Of a DNA stretch of 64,000 nucleotides, positions 17,204 to 26,314 are shown in pieces. This DNA comes from Flavobacteriaceae bacterium UBA980 (GTDB taxonomy: Bacteria > Bacteroidota > Bacteroidia > Flavobacteriales > Flavobacteriaceae): the NCBI GenBank assembly GCA_002292265.1, contig DBBQ01000015.1, positions 62,001 through 126,000 on the forward strand, read 5' to 3'. Within the stretch, counting starts at the first letter, position 1, and each line of letters starts with the position of its first letter. The notes under the pieces are model-generated. The model made no database searches and had not been told where the DNA came from. It saw only the letters and a program-made list of their open reading frames with translations. The position numbers and the translations under genes were made by a program.

Positions 17204-18103
17204 CTAATTACTCCACATGTCTTGTTCAAAATCTCGAATAACAGACTTGATTCGCTCTGATTCTAAAAGTTGTCGTAAGGCATCTTCGTAAATGTACTCT
17301 TTCACCTCTCGGTCTTCATAGACGTTTTCTTCTTTGTAAATAACAGAATTGAATCTTCTCGAATTTAGCATCTTGTCAAACGTAATGGGCTGAGAAGAGT
17401 TTCTCGTATTGAAAACACTGTTTTTATTCAAGCTGTTACGGGCATCTGGGAACCAAATCCAAAAAAGAGGTATGATGACTTTCTCTGCTGAGGAATCTGC
17501 CAAAGTAGACACATCTGGTGCACCTGGAGCAATTCCAAGCAAGCGATATTTGAGTTCTCCCAATCTTTTGTCAAAATACCAAGTTCCCTTGATAAAATAC
17601 TGAACTACTTTAAAAGAATCGATAATATACGTATCGTAATCATTCTGCGTTACTTCTTCACCTGAATTCGATTTGATTCTCCCATCTTCGGTCAAGATAC
17701 TGTACTCCAGTATGGGATTCAAATCTTCAAAGGTGAGCTTTTCATTAAAGTAATCTGTAGCATAGATCTCGTTGATATTTCCTGCTTCGATATTATCCAT
17801 AAGCACTCGAAATAAAGACTGACGTTCTCGAGATAAGTACCCGTTGTTTTTGGTTGGGTAGTAATAAGGAAAGTTAATTCTCTCATCCAAGTCAATGACT
17901 TCCCAAACCGTTTTTGACCATACTATATCACGATCATCTACATATCCATATTCGATGGGGGCCACTTCATTTGCTAAAATTTGTTGCTCGTTCAATTGAC
18001 CCACTTCTTGGGGAACTCTAGCATTCAACAAATTAGACTGTGCACACACAGCATTTAGGCCTAGTATCAGAAAAGATAAAACTATGGAAAACGTATTCTT
18101 CAT
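17204..18103 (-). CDS. gldN: Gliding motility / T9SS protein GldN (PorN)
   Basis: 299 residues with a signal peptide (residues about 1-21, FLILGLNAVCAQ). The body holds the GldN pattern: EYGYVDDRDIVWSKTVWEVIDLDERINF followed by PYYYPT (shown here as a broken motif), and IPLFWIWFPDARNSLN. GldN is a periplasmic partner of the lipoprotein GldK, and together they form a ring under the outer membrane in the type IX secretion system. It is the last gene of the gldKLMN unit, 12 bases after gldM, and is followed by a strong terminator. Confidence 0.95.
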   Translation of the reverse strand: MKNTFSIVLSFLILGLNAVCAQSNLLNARVPQEVGQLNEQQILANEVAPIEYGYVDDRDIVWSKTVWEVIDLDERINFPYYYPTKNNGYLSRERQSLFRVLMDNIEAGNINEIYATDYFNEKLTFEDLNPILEYSILTEDGRIKSNSGEEVTQNDYDTYIIDSFKVVQYFIKGTWYFDKRLGELKYRLLGIAPGAPDVSTLADSSAEKVIIPLFWIWFPDARNSLNKNSVFNTRNSSQPITFDKMLNSRRFNSVIYKEENVYEDREVKEYIYEDALRQLLESERIKSVIRDFEQDMWSN

Positions 18104-18115
18104 GAGTGCAATAGA

Positions 18116-19693
18116 TTAGTTAACTGTAATCGATATAGGTGAAGTCTGTCCTAGCTTATAACTTGGATTTGAAGGAATTATTACTTCAATATCAGAAATA
18201 ATTACAGTTTGGCCATTTTTTATTCGGCTGAGCATGGATTTCGCTTTGCTGTCTAACTTATCACCGTTTACGACAATACTGGGTTGTCCAGGAGCTCGAA
18301 AACGGAAGGATTTAGTTTGCAATGGCAAATCAAAATCAAAGTCTTCTAGACGGGCTTCAACCGTTCCTCTTTCCAAACTGGATTTTGGAATGGTAAAGGA
18401 TCCTGATTTTCCTCTAAAATAACCCGCTGGTTTTGGTATTTCCTTTATTCGAAAGCTAGAGACTGAAGAAACACGATTTCCGTCAGGAAGTGTCCCCGAG
18501 ACATTGATCTTCACTTCACGCCCACTAGAAGGAAATAAATTGTATTTGCTACCTCTAACACGTTTTAAACCCGGTGCGCTTGCTTTGATTTTACTGTCTA
18601 CAATTCCAGGGATGGATATGGTCATCGGGTTTTGAACTCCACGATAAACTACATTCATCTTGTCTGCTGAGATCACCGCAGAATTGGGTTTAGAGATTAC
18701 TGTATAGGTTTGCTTTACATTGATTCTAGATTCTTCTCCGTCGTTTAAGAAAAGTAAGTCTCCTTCAATGGTATGATCTCCAGGGTTTCCAGAATTTACA
18801 TTGAGTTTTATTCCCCCAGGGATTAATTCATAATCCCTTTCTGAAATTTTTCTACCATCTATTTTAAGATCGACTCCATTTGGATTTTGTGCTCCTCCTT
18901 TTCTTCCCAAAATAACACTGCCATTAAAGGTTTCTCCAGGATAGTAAGCTCCTTTTTCTGTAACTAACAAACTGGTGTAGTTCATTTGGTTTACTTTGGA
19001 TGACATCTTCAACTCTTTACCCATTAAGGTTGCAAATACATCATGTTCAGTCTGGCGGATATCGTTTTGCATCATTGTCAACTTTGCCAAAGAAGAAATT
19101 AAAGGAAAGCCTTTAAAATTTGAGTCCAACCAAGGTTCATCAATTCCGTCTCTATTTAGAACATTGTTGTTCATATCGCCTGTAAAAAAACGTGCTTCTA
19201 CCATTTCAATGGACTCTGGATATCGACTTCCAAAGACTTGAATAACATGCATTTTATATTCCTGAATCAGGTCAATAAATTCGTTTTTAGCCGCTTCAGA
19301 ACCTTCTTTAAACCAAATAACGTCAAGGGCTTCTCCCTTGTCCATTTGTGAAAATTCCTTTAATTCAGGATCTTTCTCTCTTTGTTTTTCGGTGATTGTT
19401 TTTTTTAGATTTTCTATGACGTTGTAAAAAGCATCTGATTCTGATTTAATCTGTTCAGCTGTTCTTTTGTGATCGATCCACTTACCACCTTTTTCCTCCG
19501 CATTTACAAGAATATTTTCTAAAAGTGCATTGTTACTTTCGTCTACTCTAGTATTTGCATCTGAAATCTTCTCATACATTTGGCCAAATCCATCTAACAC
19601 CTCTTTACTTACATTAAGTGCTAGCATCGTGATAAAGACCAAGTACATCAGACTGATTAGTTTCTGCCTGGGGGTTTCTTTTGCTCCTGCCAT
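18116..19693 (-). CDS. gldM: Gliding motility / T9SS motor protein GldM (PorM)
   Basis: 525 residues. Residues about 12-30 (LMYLVFITMLALNVS) form the single inner-membrane span that pairs with GldL. A coiled periplasmic stalk (about 35-220) is followed by four beta-rich domains ending in SYKLGQTSPISITVN. GldM with GldL is the proton-driven motor of the type IX secretion system and of gliding. It sits 10 bases after gldL and 12 before gldN on the same strand. Confidence 0.96.
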   Translation of the reverse strand: MAGAKETPRQKLISLMYLVFITMLALNVSKEVLDGFGQMYEKISDANTRVDESNNALLENILVNAEEKGGKWIDHKRTAEQIKSESDAFYNVIENLKKTITEKQREKDPELKEFSQMDKGEALDVIWFKEGSEAAKNEFIDLIQEYKMHVIQVFGSRYPESIEMVEARFFTGDMNNNVLNRDGIDEPWLDSNFKGFPLISSLAKLTMMQNDIRQTEHDVFATLMGKELKMSSKVNQMNYTSLLVTEKGAYYPGETFNGSVILGRKGGAQNPNGVDLKIDGRKISERDYELIPGGIKLNVNSGNPGDHTIEGDLLFLNDGEESRINVKQTYTVISKPNSAVISADKMNVVYRGVQNPMTISIPGIVDSKIKASAPGLKRVRGSKYNLFPSSGREVKINVSGTLPDGNRVSSVSSFRIKEIPKPAGYFRGKSGSFTIPKSSLERGTVEARLEDFDFDLPLQTKSFRFRAPGQPSIVVNGDKLDSKAKSMLSRIKNGQTVIISDIEVIIPSNPSYKLGQTSPISITVN

Positions 19694-19703
19694 GGTTGTT
19701 TAT

Positions 19704-20318
19704 TTATTTTTTTGACATTGCATTAAGCATTCCTCCATAGACATTATTTAGTGCCGCTAGATTTGCAGATAAACTTTCCATTTGTTGTTTGAGTTCGTCC
19801 GCTTTTTGATTAGCACTGATTTGCTTTTGGTAATTCGCATTGAGTGCCTCCAATTGTGTTGCAGCTTTAGCCAATTCTTGAGAATACGTTTGAGAAGCTG
19901 AAGCAGCTTCTGAAGCGGGATTCAATGCCTTTGCTGAGCTTTCTAAATCTTTTATACTTTTTGCTAATGAATTCATTAGATTCACATCTAATTTAGCTTC
20001 TTGCATTAAGGCGTCAATTTTGGACGAAAGGCCTTCATCACCACTTGCAGCGCTTTTGGCCGGTGCTGCTCCTTTAAGTTTTTTTACAAAATCTTGGTGC
20101 TCTTCTTTGATTTCACCCGTATTGAGTGCAGCAACCGTAAAAATAAGTGCTTCAGTTCCAAGACCAAGTCCCAAAACTAAACCCCCTGTAATGGGTCCAA
20201 TTTCCAAGTGTAAGATTTTAAAGAGTGCCCCAATAATTACTACAGCACCCCCAAGTCCAAAGAGCATGTGCATTGCTACTTTACTTCGCAGTCGTTTGTT
20301 TAAAGCTTTGTCTGTCAT
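19704..20318 (-). CDS. gldL: Gliding motility / T9SS motor protein GldL (PorL)
   Basis: 204 residues. Two membrane spans lie near the N-terminus (about 13-33, MHMLFGLGGAVVIIGALF, and about 40-65, ITGGLVLGLGLGTEALIF). The glutamate in the second span (GTEALIF) corresponds to the residue implicated in proton coupling in this family. The remaining 130 residues form a cytoplasmic, alanine-rich coiled region. It is the membrane component of the GldLM motor. It follows gldK by 37 bases. Confidence 0.95.
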   Translation of the reverse strand: MTDKALNKRLRSKVAMHMLFGLGGAVVIIGALFKILHLEIGPITGGLVLGLGLGTEALIFTVAALNTGEIKEEHQDFVKKLKGAAPAKSAASGDEGLSSKIDALMQEAKLDVNLMNSLAKSIKDLESSAKALNPASEAASASQTYSQELAKAATQLEALNANYQKQISANQKADELKQQMESLSANLAALNNVYGGMLNAMSKK

Positions 20319-20355
20319 TGTTTTTGATTTTTGTTATTTAAATATAGATATAAAT

Positions 20356-21732
20356 TTACTTAATTTTAACTTTTTGAGAGCCTAAATAATCCTGAACCGT
20401 TCGGAAACCAATGTAACTTCTGGAGGTGTCTGAATATTCATAATCTCTTGAACTGACACGTAGAAAGTAGGCCACATCTTTCCAAGAACCTCCTCGAACT
20501 ACTTTTCGCTTCTCATTTGAAAATGAAATATTTGGGTTCAAAGAAGCCACGTAATCGTAGGATCCAGCATCGTATGAGGAGTTGGTCCATTCGGCTACAT
20601 TCCCCGCCATATTGTAAAGGTTATAGTCGTTGGGTAGATAGGATTTTGCTTCTACGGTATAAACCGCTTGATCTACTGCATAGTCACCTCTCAAGGGTTT
20701 GAAGTTTGCTAAGAAACAAGCTCTGTCGTTTAATAAATAAGGAGATCCCCAAGGATAGGTTCCTGAAGGTATCCCTCCCCGTGCAGCATATTCCCATTCT
20801 GCTTCATTGGGCAAGCGGAAACGACTCACATTGGGTTTTCCTTTATCCCGCTGATACCCATTTTTAAAGTTGGTTCTCCAATTACAAAAAGCAACTGCCT
20901 GCGTCCAAGAAACCCCCACTACAGGATAATCTTGATAAGCTGGGTGTGAAAAGTAATCGTTATGCATCGGCTCGTTGTAGGAATAGGTAAAATCTTTAAT
21001 CCAAACGGTCGTGTCAGGATATATCTGAATTTCTTCCTTTTTGATGAAAGGCGCGCGGTCAATAAATTGTTTTCGCGTTCTTCTGGATTCTGCCGCTGCC
21101 GCTTCTGCATCAAACCAGGTGTAGGCATAGACAAGCTTGGAGACGTCCAATTTAATTTCACCGTTGTACCACAACTCGGGTGGCAAGTAAAGCGAGTCCA
21201 TCACTTCAGCATAATTTTTATCTACATAGTCATCCGTGTCCCAACTAAGATCTGCATCCCAATTTAAAGCACGCCCGGCGTAGAGATCTTCTGATACATC
21301 ATAATAGTTTTCCCGCATGTATTTTTGAAACTCATTGAGTTTCGTTGTATCAGCATCTTTAAAAGCAAATTCTCCGATACCGTCTTTATTGTCTTCACCC
21401 AATTCCAACTCATCCGCTTTTCTTGCAAGCATCGCAAGAGCTGTAGAATCTTTTACCCAATATATAAATTGACGGTATTCGCTGTTTGTAATCTCAGTTT
21501 CATCCATATAAAAGGAGGGAACGGTAACGGTCTTTGCTGGAGCGTTTTGGAGTTGTGCAAGGTCTTCATCAGCTTTCCCCATGATGTAGGCTCCTCCTTC
21601 AACAAGGACCATACCATAGGGTTTTTCTCCAAACCACTTTTTCTGTTTTACCCCGAGTAATTCTCCCCTGTTTTTACTTCCACATGAGACGGAAACAAAG
21701 CCGAGGGCCAATAAAACTAAAAGTCTTTTCAT
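20356..21732 (-). CDS. gldK: Gliding motility / T9SS lipoprotein GldK (PorK)
   Basis: 458 residues from the ATG at 21732, where the lipoprotein signal begins (MKRLLVLLALGFVSVSC, lipobox SVSC). The ATG 51 bases upstream would bury the signal. The mature protein has the formylglycine-generating-enzyme-like fold: GGAYIMGKAD, RLPNEAEWEYAARGG, MAGNVAEWTNSSYD and VVRGGSWKDVAYFLR, without the catalytic cysteines of true sulfatase modifiers in the usual context. GldK pairs with GldN to form the periplasmic ring of the type IX system, anchored to the outer membrane. First gene of the gldKLMN operon; the arginase-like gene and topA lie directly upstream on the same strand. Confidence 0.95.
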   Translation of the reverse strand: MKRLLVLLALGFVSVSCGSKNRGELLGVKQKKWFGEKPYGMVLVEGGAYIMGKADEDLAQLQNAPAKTVTVPSFYMDETEITNSEYRQFIYWVKDSTALAMLARKADELELGEDNKDGIGEFAFKDADTTKLNEFQKYMRENYYDVSEDLYAGRALNWDADLSWDTDDYVDKNYAEVMDSLYLPPELWYNGEIKLDVSKLVYAYTWFDAEAAAAESRRTRKQFIDRAPFIKKEEIQIYPDTTVWIKDFTYSYNEPMHNDYFSHPAYQDYPVVGVSWTQAVAFCNWRTNFKNGYQRDKGKPNVSRFRLPNEAEWEYAARGGIPSGTYPWGSPYLLNDRACFLANFKPLRGDYAVDQAVYTVEAKSYLPNDYNLYNMAGNVAEWTNSSYDAGSYDYVASLNPNISFSNEKRKVVRGGSWKDVAYFLRVSSRDYEYSDTSRSYIGFRTVQDYLGSQKVKIK

Positions 21733-21844
21733 CAAAATTTTGTTAAGACCAGCTTTGTGATATAAAAACATAAAACTAGTCATTTTTTTTTACTGTAGTT
21801 TTAACTCCAAACGGAATTCGATTTTTTGCCCCATAAAATTTAAA

Positions 21845-22996
21845 TCAGTGCAACCTTCTTATGGCATTATACCATCTTTCAGGTAAAATATCCTTTGTTG
21901 CAGATTCATAATCTTTTTTGGTGCATGCTAATAACGCAACAGTTTTTGTTTTATTATTCAAATGTAAATTATTTGTTAATTCCATCCACCAACGATCACT
22001 TTTTTCGCTTTTGTAAAAAACCAAGGTCTGGTCCGAAAGTGTTACTGAATATTTTAAAAAATTTTCTTTGGTATTGACAGGGTGCTCATTGAAACGAAAC
22101 TGAACCCCTTCGATAAAATACCACACGATTTGTGCCAATAACTGATCCATCATTGGAGTCGCAATGAGCTCGTGCAATCCAAAAAAACTTACCCGATCAC
22201 TAATTCCAGCATACCGACTGAACGCGCAGATCGATCTAGAATCGATTCCGTTTGGCTGTCCTTTGAGGGGGTCTGCGAGGGCTTGCCAAGACAAGCACTT
22301 CATATCAAAACCTACAACATCTGCATCTCTAAATACGGGTTCTGCTAGGGATAGATCGTCTAAAAGCTGTCCCAGTCGAATACCGTCAAAATATAATTTG
22401 TCCATCAAGTCTTTTTCTTCGATCGCACAATAATAACTCTGATACCCCAGATTGGTATAATTGTGTAACACGTTGGGTTTTTCCATAATGATTTTACTCA
22501 TGTAGGAACGGTCTGAGATCAGCTTATCTTCTTGAGAAAAATCAAAAGAACGATCTACAGAAACAATATTGACCAATTGTTTGAATTCTTGAAAGACCTG
22601 ATAAACAGGAAAAATCAGGTCGTGACTTCCGCCTATAAAAATAGGGATGATATTCATTTGCTTTAGGTGATATCCTATTTCTTTAACGGCAAAATAAGTG
22701 TCTTCCACCTTGTCGCCATTAGGCAAGTCCCCTAGGTCTGCAATTTTTAAATTCCAATTTCCTGGATACAATTCGTAAAATGATTTTCTAAATCGATTGA
22801 CATCGTATTGGGCATTGGCAAAAAAACTGTTGCGCTGTTCAGAAAGTCCAATAATCGCTAGTTGAAGTCCCCTCAACTCTGGGAGTCCCGAGCCCTCTGT
22901 ATGAATCGCGATGTTTTTACCCAAAACCTGTTTAGGAGACAAGGCTAGTCCTGCAATAGCTTCGCTTGCTACTGGAAGCAATACTTCTAAACTCAT
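21845..22996 (-). CDS. Arginase/formimidoylglutamase-fold protein with incomplete metal site
   Basis: 383 residues, ureohydrolase fold. GGSHD (about residue 135) matches the first manganese-ligand motif. The second motif reads DRSFD where active enzymes have DAHxD, so the histidine is a serine. The third reads FDMKC where active enzymes have SxDxD, so the second aspartate is a lysine. Two of about six metal ligands therefore look lost, and classical arginase or formimidoylglutamase activity is doubtful. Genes of this type occur beside topA and gldK in Flavobacteriaceae and are often labelled formimidoylglutamase by similarity alone. It overlaps topA by four bases and precedes gldK by about 110 bases, so a structural or accessory role tied to envelope or motility genes is possible but unproven. 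Confidence 0.85.
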   Translation of the reverse strand: MSLEVLLPVASEAIAGLALSPKQVLGKNIAIHTEGSGLPELRGLQLAIIGLSEQRNSFFANAQYDVNRFRKSFYELYPGNWNLKIADLGDLPNGDKVEDTYFAVKEIGYHLKQMNIIPIFIGGSHDLIFPVYQVFQEFKQLVNIVSVDRSFDFSQEDKLISDRSYMSKIIMEKPNVLHNYTNLGYQSYYCAIEEKDLMDKLYFDGIRLGQLLDDLSLAEPVFRDADVVGFDMKCLSWQALADPLKGQPNGIDSRSICAFSRYAGISDRVSFFGLHELIATPMMDQLLAQIVWYFIEGVQFRFNEHPVNTKENFLKYSVTLSDQTLVFYKSEKSDRWWMELTNNLHLNNKTKTVALLACTKKDYESATKDILPERWYNAIRRLH

Positions 22997-25464
22997 TTTT
23001 TCTTTGCCGTTTTTCTTTTTGGTTTTGGAGCTCCAAGGTGTTTTTCTGCGTCGGCAAGCGTCAGTTTTACAGCATCCACCTCTTTGCCAATTTCGACTTT
23101 CTGCTTACCTCGAATAATGTGGTGTCTGCCCCAGCGTGCTTTTTCTACACGTATTCCTGCTTCCTCCCAGTCGTGAATAATTTTATCTTTTTCTTTTTGA
23201 ATTTTTTCATCTATTAAAGTGACGATGTCCTGCTCACTCAAGTTGTCAAAATCGTATTTTTTATTGACATTTATAAAAAGACCACTCCACTTTAAATAGG
23301 GTCCAAAACGACCCACTCCCTTGGTTACAGGAAGGTCTTTGTGTGTGTAAATAGGGGCGTCTGCTTTTTGTTTTTCGTCAATTAATTGTTCTGCTATTTC
23401 TAGATCAACCTCGGTCGGTAACATCCCCTTGGGCAACGAAACAAAAACCCCTTTGTGCTTGATATAAGGACCAAATCGACCGTTGTTTACAACAACCTCT
23501 TCCTCTTGATAGGTTCCCAGAGTTTTAGGCATTTCAAAAAGCTCTAAGGCCTCTTCAAAAGTGATGTTTTCCAATTGCTGATTGGGGCCCAAACTGGCAA
23601 AAATTGGTTTTTCTTCTTCTTCGGGATCTCCAATTTGTGCAACGGGTCCAAATTTTCCTAATCGAACCTTTACAGGGCGTCCAGAACGAGGATCCACACC
23701 TAACACACGCTCACCAGATTCTCGTTGGGCATTTTCCTTCACATCTTCTACTGTGATGTGAAATTGTTGGTAAAACCCTTTGAGCATTTGCGTCCAATCT
23801 TTTACTCCTTTGGCTATATCGTCAAAATTCTGCTCTACCTCTGCAGTAAAATTAAAATCGAGGATGTCTTTAAAATTTTCTACCAAAAAATCATTGACAA
23901 TCATTCCAATATCGGTAGGGATAAGCTTCCCTTTGTCGGCGCCTACTCTTTCCGTTAACTTTTCAGTTTGAATAGTTCCTTCCTTTAATGTCAACTGCTC
24001 ATAGTCTCGATCGGTTCCTTCTGAAGCCCCTTTTTCTACGTAGTTCCGATTTTGAATGGTCGTAATGGTAGGGGCATAAGTAGAAGGTCTTCCAATACCA
24101 AGTTCTTCCATTTTTTTAACCAATGAAGCTTCTGAATACCGATAGGGAGGTCGTGAAAAACGTTCTGTAGTTGCCATTTTTTTTAAAAGAAGTGTTTCTC
24201 CTAATTGAACCTTAGGGAGCATGGTATTGTCTTCATCGTCCTGATCGTCCACTCCTTCTAGGTAGAGCTTTAAAAATCCATCAAAGGTGATAACTTCTCC
24301 TTTCGCTATAAAGGGATCGGAGTGGGTGTTGGCTTCAATCCGAATTTGAGTTCGTTCTAGAGCAGCATCGCTCATTTGCGAAGCCACGGTCCTGCGCCAA
24401 ATCAATTCGTAGAGTCGAGCCTGATCGTAATCGATATTGAGTTGCTTTTTTGAAAAGTCTGTAGGACGAATGGCTTCGTGTGCTTCCTGCGCCCCTTTGT
24501 TTTTAGTTTTAAATTGACGGGGCTGTAAATAGGTTTTTCCGTAATCAGATTCAACCTGGGCACTGATGTTTTTTTTGGCCTCATTGGAAAGGTTAACACT
24601 GTCGGTTCGCATGTAGGTAATGTGTCCCGCTTCATAAAGTCGCTGAGCCAAGGTCATCGTCTTACTTACCGAAAAATAAAGTTTTCTAGAAGCTTCTTGC
24701 TGAAGTGTTGAGGTGGTAAATGGCGGTGCAGGACTTTTCTTTGCAGGACGTGTATTGATATCACCAACGGTAAACTGAGCCGTCGTATTTTTTTGAAGAA
24801 ATGCAGTCGCCTCTTCCTTAGTATCTACTATTTTTTGATGTTGAGAAGGAATGAGTTTGTTGTGCTCTGTTTGGAAAAGAGCCTGTGTTTTAAAGCTTCG
24901 TTCAGGTAGGAAATTTCTGATTTCACGTTCTCGTTCTACAAGGATTCGAACCGCGACAGATTGGACACGACCTGCAGATAAGCCCCCTTTTACTTTACGC
25001 CACAACACAGGTGATAATTCATAACCCACCAGTCGATCCAAAATCCTTCTTGTCTGTTGGGCATTGACTAAATCATAATTGATGTCTCGCGGGTTTTCTA
25101 TCGCTTTAAGTATGGCATTTTTTGTGATTTCAGAAAAAACGATCCGCTTGGAGTTTTCCTTTGAGAGGTTTAAGGTATTGGCCAAATGCCACGCAATCGC
25201 CTCACCCTCACGGTCTTCATCACTAGCTAACCAAATGGTTTCTGCTTTACTAGCAAGGCTTTTTAACTCCTTTACAATCTTCTTTTTGTCACTGCTTACA
25301 ATGTATTTTGCTGAAAAATCCCCTTGCACATCTACTCCTAATTCTTTGGAAGGGAGGTCTGCAATATGACCAAAACTAGAAGCTACTTTGTACTCCTTAC
25401 CTAAAAACTTTTCAATGGTTTTTGCTTTTGCAGGAGATTCTACAATGACTAAATTTTTGGCCAT
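22993..25464 (-). CDS. topA: DNA topoisomerase I
   Basis: 823 residues, type IA topoisomerase. The N-terminal Toprim domain shows VESPAKAKTIEKFLG and SDEDREGEAIAWHL. The active-site tyrosine is in ITYMRTDSVNLS. The C-terminal part has Bacteroidota-type repeats (NNGRFGPYIKHKG and GVGRFGPYLKWSG) in place of zinc fingers, and a lysine-rich tail (PKPKRKTAKKK). It relaxes negative supercoils. It starts a minus-strand unit with the arginase-like gene, overlapping it by four bases, and has a TAnnTTTG element upstream at 25484-25491. Confidence 0.97.
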   Translation of the reverse strand: MAKNLVIVESPAKAKTIEKFLGKEYKVASSFGHIADLPSKELGVDVQGDFSAKYIVSSDKKKIVKELKSLASKAETIWLASDEDREGEAIAWHLANTLNLSKENSKRIVFSEITKNAILKAIENPRDINYDLVNAQQTRRILDRLVGYELSPVLWRKVKGGLSAGRVQSVAVRILVEREREIRNFLPERSFKTQALFQTEHNKLIPSQHQKIVDTKEEATAFLQKNTTAQFTVGDINTRPAKKSPAPPFTTSTLQQEASRKLYFSVSKTMTLAQRLYEAGHITYMRTDSVNLSNEAKKNISAQVESDYGKTYLQPRQFKTKNKGAQEAHEAIRPTDFSKKQLNIDYDQARLYELIWRRTVASQMSDAALERTQIRIEANTHSDPFIAKGEVITFDGFLKLYLEGVDDQDDEDNTMLPKVQLGETLLLKKMATTERFSRPPYRYSEASLVKKMEELGIGRPSTYAPTITTIQNRNYVEKGASEGTDRDYEQLTLKEGTIQTEKLTERVGADKGKLIPTDIGMIVNDFLVENFKDILDFNFTAEVEQNFDDIAKGVKDWTQMLKGFYQQFHITVEDVKENAQRESGERVLGVDPRSGRPVKVRLGKFGPVAQIGDPEEEEKPIFASLGPNQQLENITFEEALELFEMPKTLGTYQEEEVVVNNGRFGPYIKHKGVFVSLPKGMLPTEVDLEIAEQLIDEKQKADAPIYTHKDLPVTKGVGRFGPYLKWSGLFINVNKKYDFDNLSEQDIVTLIDEKIQKEKDKIIHDWEEAGIRVEKARWGRHHIIRGKQKVEIGKEVDAVKLTLADAEKHLGAPKPKRKTAKKK

Positions 25465-25483
25465 GGATGCTAAATTTTGTGGA

Positions 25484-25491
25484 CAAAAGTA
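25484..25491 (-). promoter_or_regulatory. Bacteroidota -7 promoter element of topA
   Basis: On the minus strand the sequence reads TACTTTTG, an exact TAnnTTTG match, 19 bases before the topA ATG. No -33 TTG is visible. Confidence 0.5.
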
Positions 25492-25592
25492 GGTAAGTTT
25501 TTTTGGAACTATAAAATTTTAAAGGGTTCAAATATTAATTTTCTGTTATTTATCTTGTAAATTCACCTTCCGAAAACACAAACTTCCAACAC

Positions 25593-26237
25593 ATGAAGAC
25601 GCTGGATTTAGCTCCGATAAAAAGCCTCTTTGAATCCGAATTACTCCTTGAGATTGAAAAAGTAGGAATTCACAAAAAAATCCCTCAAGGTGAATTGATG
25701 ATTGATCTAGGCGAAAAAGTTCAATTCATTCCACTAATTTTAGAAGGCGCTATCAAAGTGGTCCGAGAAGATGAATCGGGAGATGAGTTGCTTTTGTATT
25801 TTGTAGAGTTTGGCAATACCTGCGCCATGACGTTAAACTGTTGTTTAGGTCATTCTAAAAGTGAAATTAGAGCTCTCTGTGAATCCGATGTCAGCTTGAT
25901 TATGGTTCCTGTTCAATATATGGACCCCTGGCTTTCTCAATTCAAGTCCTGGCGTTCTTTTGTGTTCAATAGCTTTAATACGCGTCTTTCAGAAATGCTA
26001 AAAGCGGTGGATGCACTTACTTTTTTAAGACTAGACGAACGTTTAAAAAACTATTTGTTGGAAAAAACCAAAGTCCTTAAAAACAAAACGATACATATTA
26101 CACATTTTGAAATTGCTTCTGACTTAAATTCTTCCCGAGTTGTTATTTCGCGTTTATTAAAACAATTGGAAAACGATCGATTTGTCGCTTTGGGTAGGAA
26201 TACCATAAGCTTGATTGACCAATTCGAAACCTTGTAA
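25593..26237 (+). CDS. Crp/Fnr family transcription regulator
   Basis: 214 residues. Residues about 20-115 form the cyclic-nucleotide-binding-like beta roll. Residues about 150-205 form a winged helix with the recognition helix near SDLNSSRVVISRLLKQLEND. The sensor domain carries four closely spaced cysteines in TCAMTLNCCLGH and RALCESD, which do not match the N-terminal iron-sulfur pattern of FNR; thiol or persulfide sensing would fit the neighbouring sulfur genes, but that is inference. The gene lies just before the SulP-YeeE sulfur module. A GTAAC-N4-GTTAC palindrome overlaps its own stop codon and sits about 41 bases before the predicted start of the next transcript, where such a protein would activate. 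Confidence 0.88.
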   Translation: MKTLDLAPIKSLFESELLLEIEKVGIHKKIPQGELMIDLGEKVQFIPLILEGAIKVVREDESGDELLLYFVEFGNTCAMTLNCCLGHSKSEIRALCESDVSLIMVPVQYMDPWLSQFKSWRSFVFNSFNTRLSEMLKAVDALTFLRLDERLKNYLLEKTKVLKNKTIHITHFEIASDLNSSRVVISRLLKQLENDRFVALGRNTISLIDQFETL

Positions 26238-26247
26238 CAAATGTTAC
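26234..26247. promoter_or_regulatory. Palindromic operator candidate for the Crp/Fnr regulator
   Basis: GTAACAAATGTTAC: two five-base arms (GTAAC and GTTAC, perfect complements) with a four-base spacer, the geometry used by Crp/Fnr family dimers. Its centre is about 41 bases upstream of the transcription start predicted from the TATTTTTG element at 26269-26276. That is the classical position for activation where a regulator replaces the -35/-33 contact, and indeed no -33 TTG is present. Confidence 0.6.
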
Positions 26248-26268
26248 TCCGATTCTGTTTTAGAGTCC

Positions 26269-26276
26269 TATTTTTG
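26269..26276 (+). promoter_or_regulatory. Bacteroidota -7 element before the SulP gene
   Basis: TATTTTTG fits TAnnTTTG exactly, 38 bases before the TTG start of the SulP gene. The region where a -33 TTG would be expected is occupied by the downstream edge of the palindrome region. Confidence 0.5.
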
Positions 26277-26314
26277 TATAAAATTAAATCAAACTGAAAA
26301 CCTATTTTCCCATA

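Noticed and set aside
21845..22996. Arginase or formimidoylglutamase as a firm product name
   Set aside because: Two metal-ligand motifs are altered, so only the fold can be claimed.
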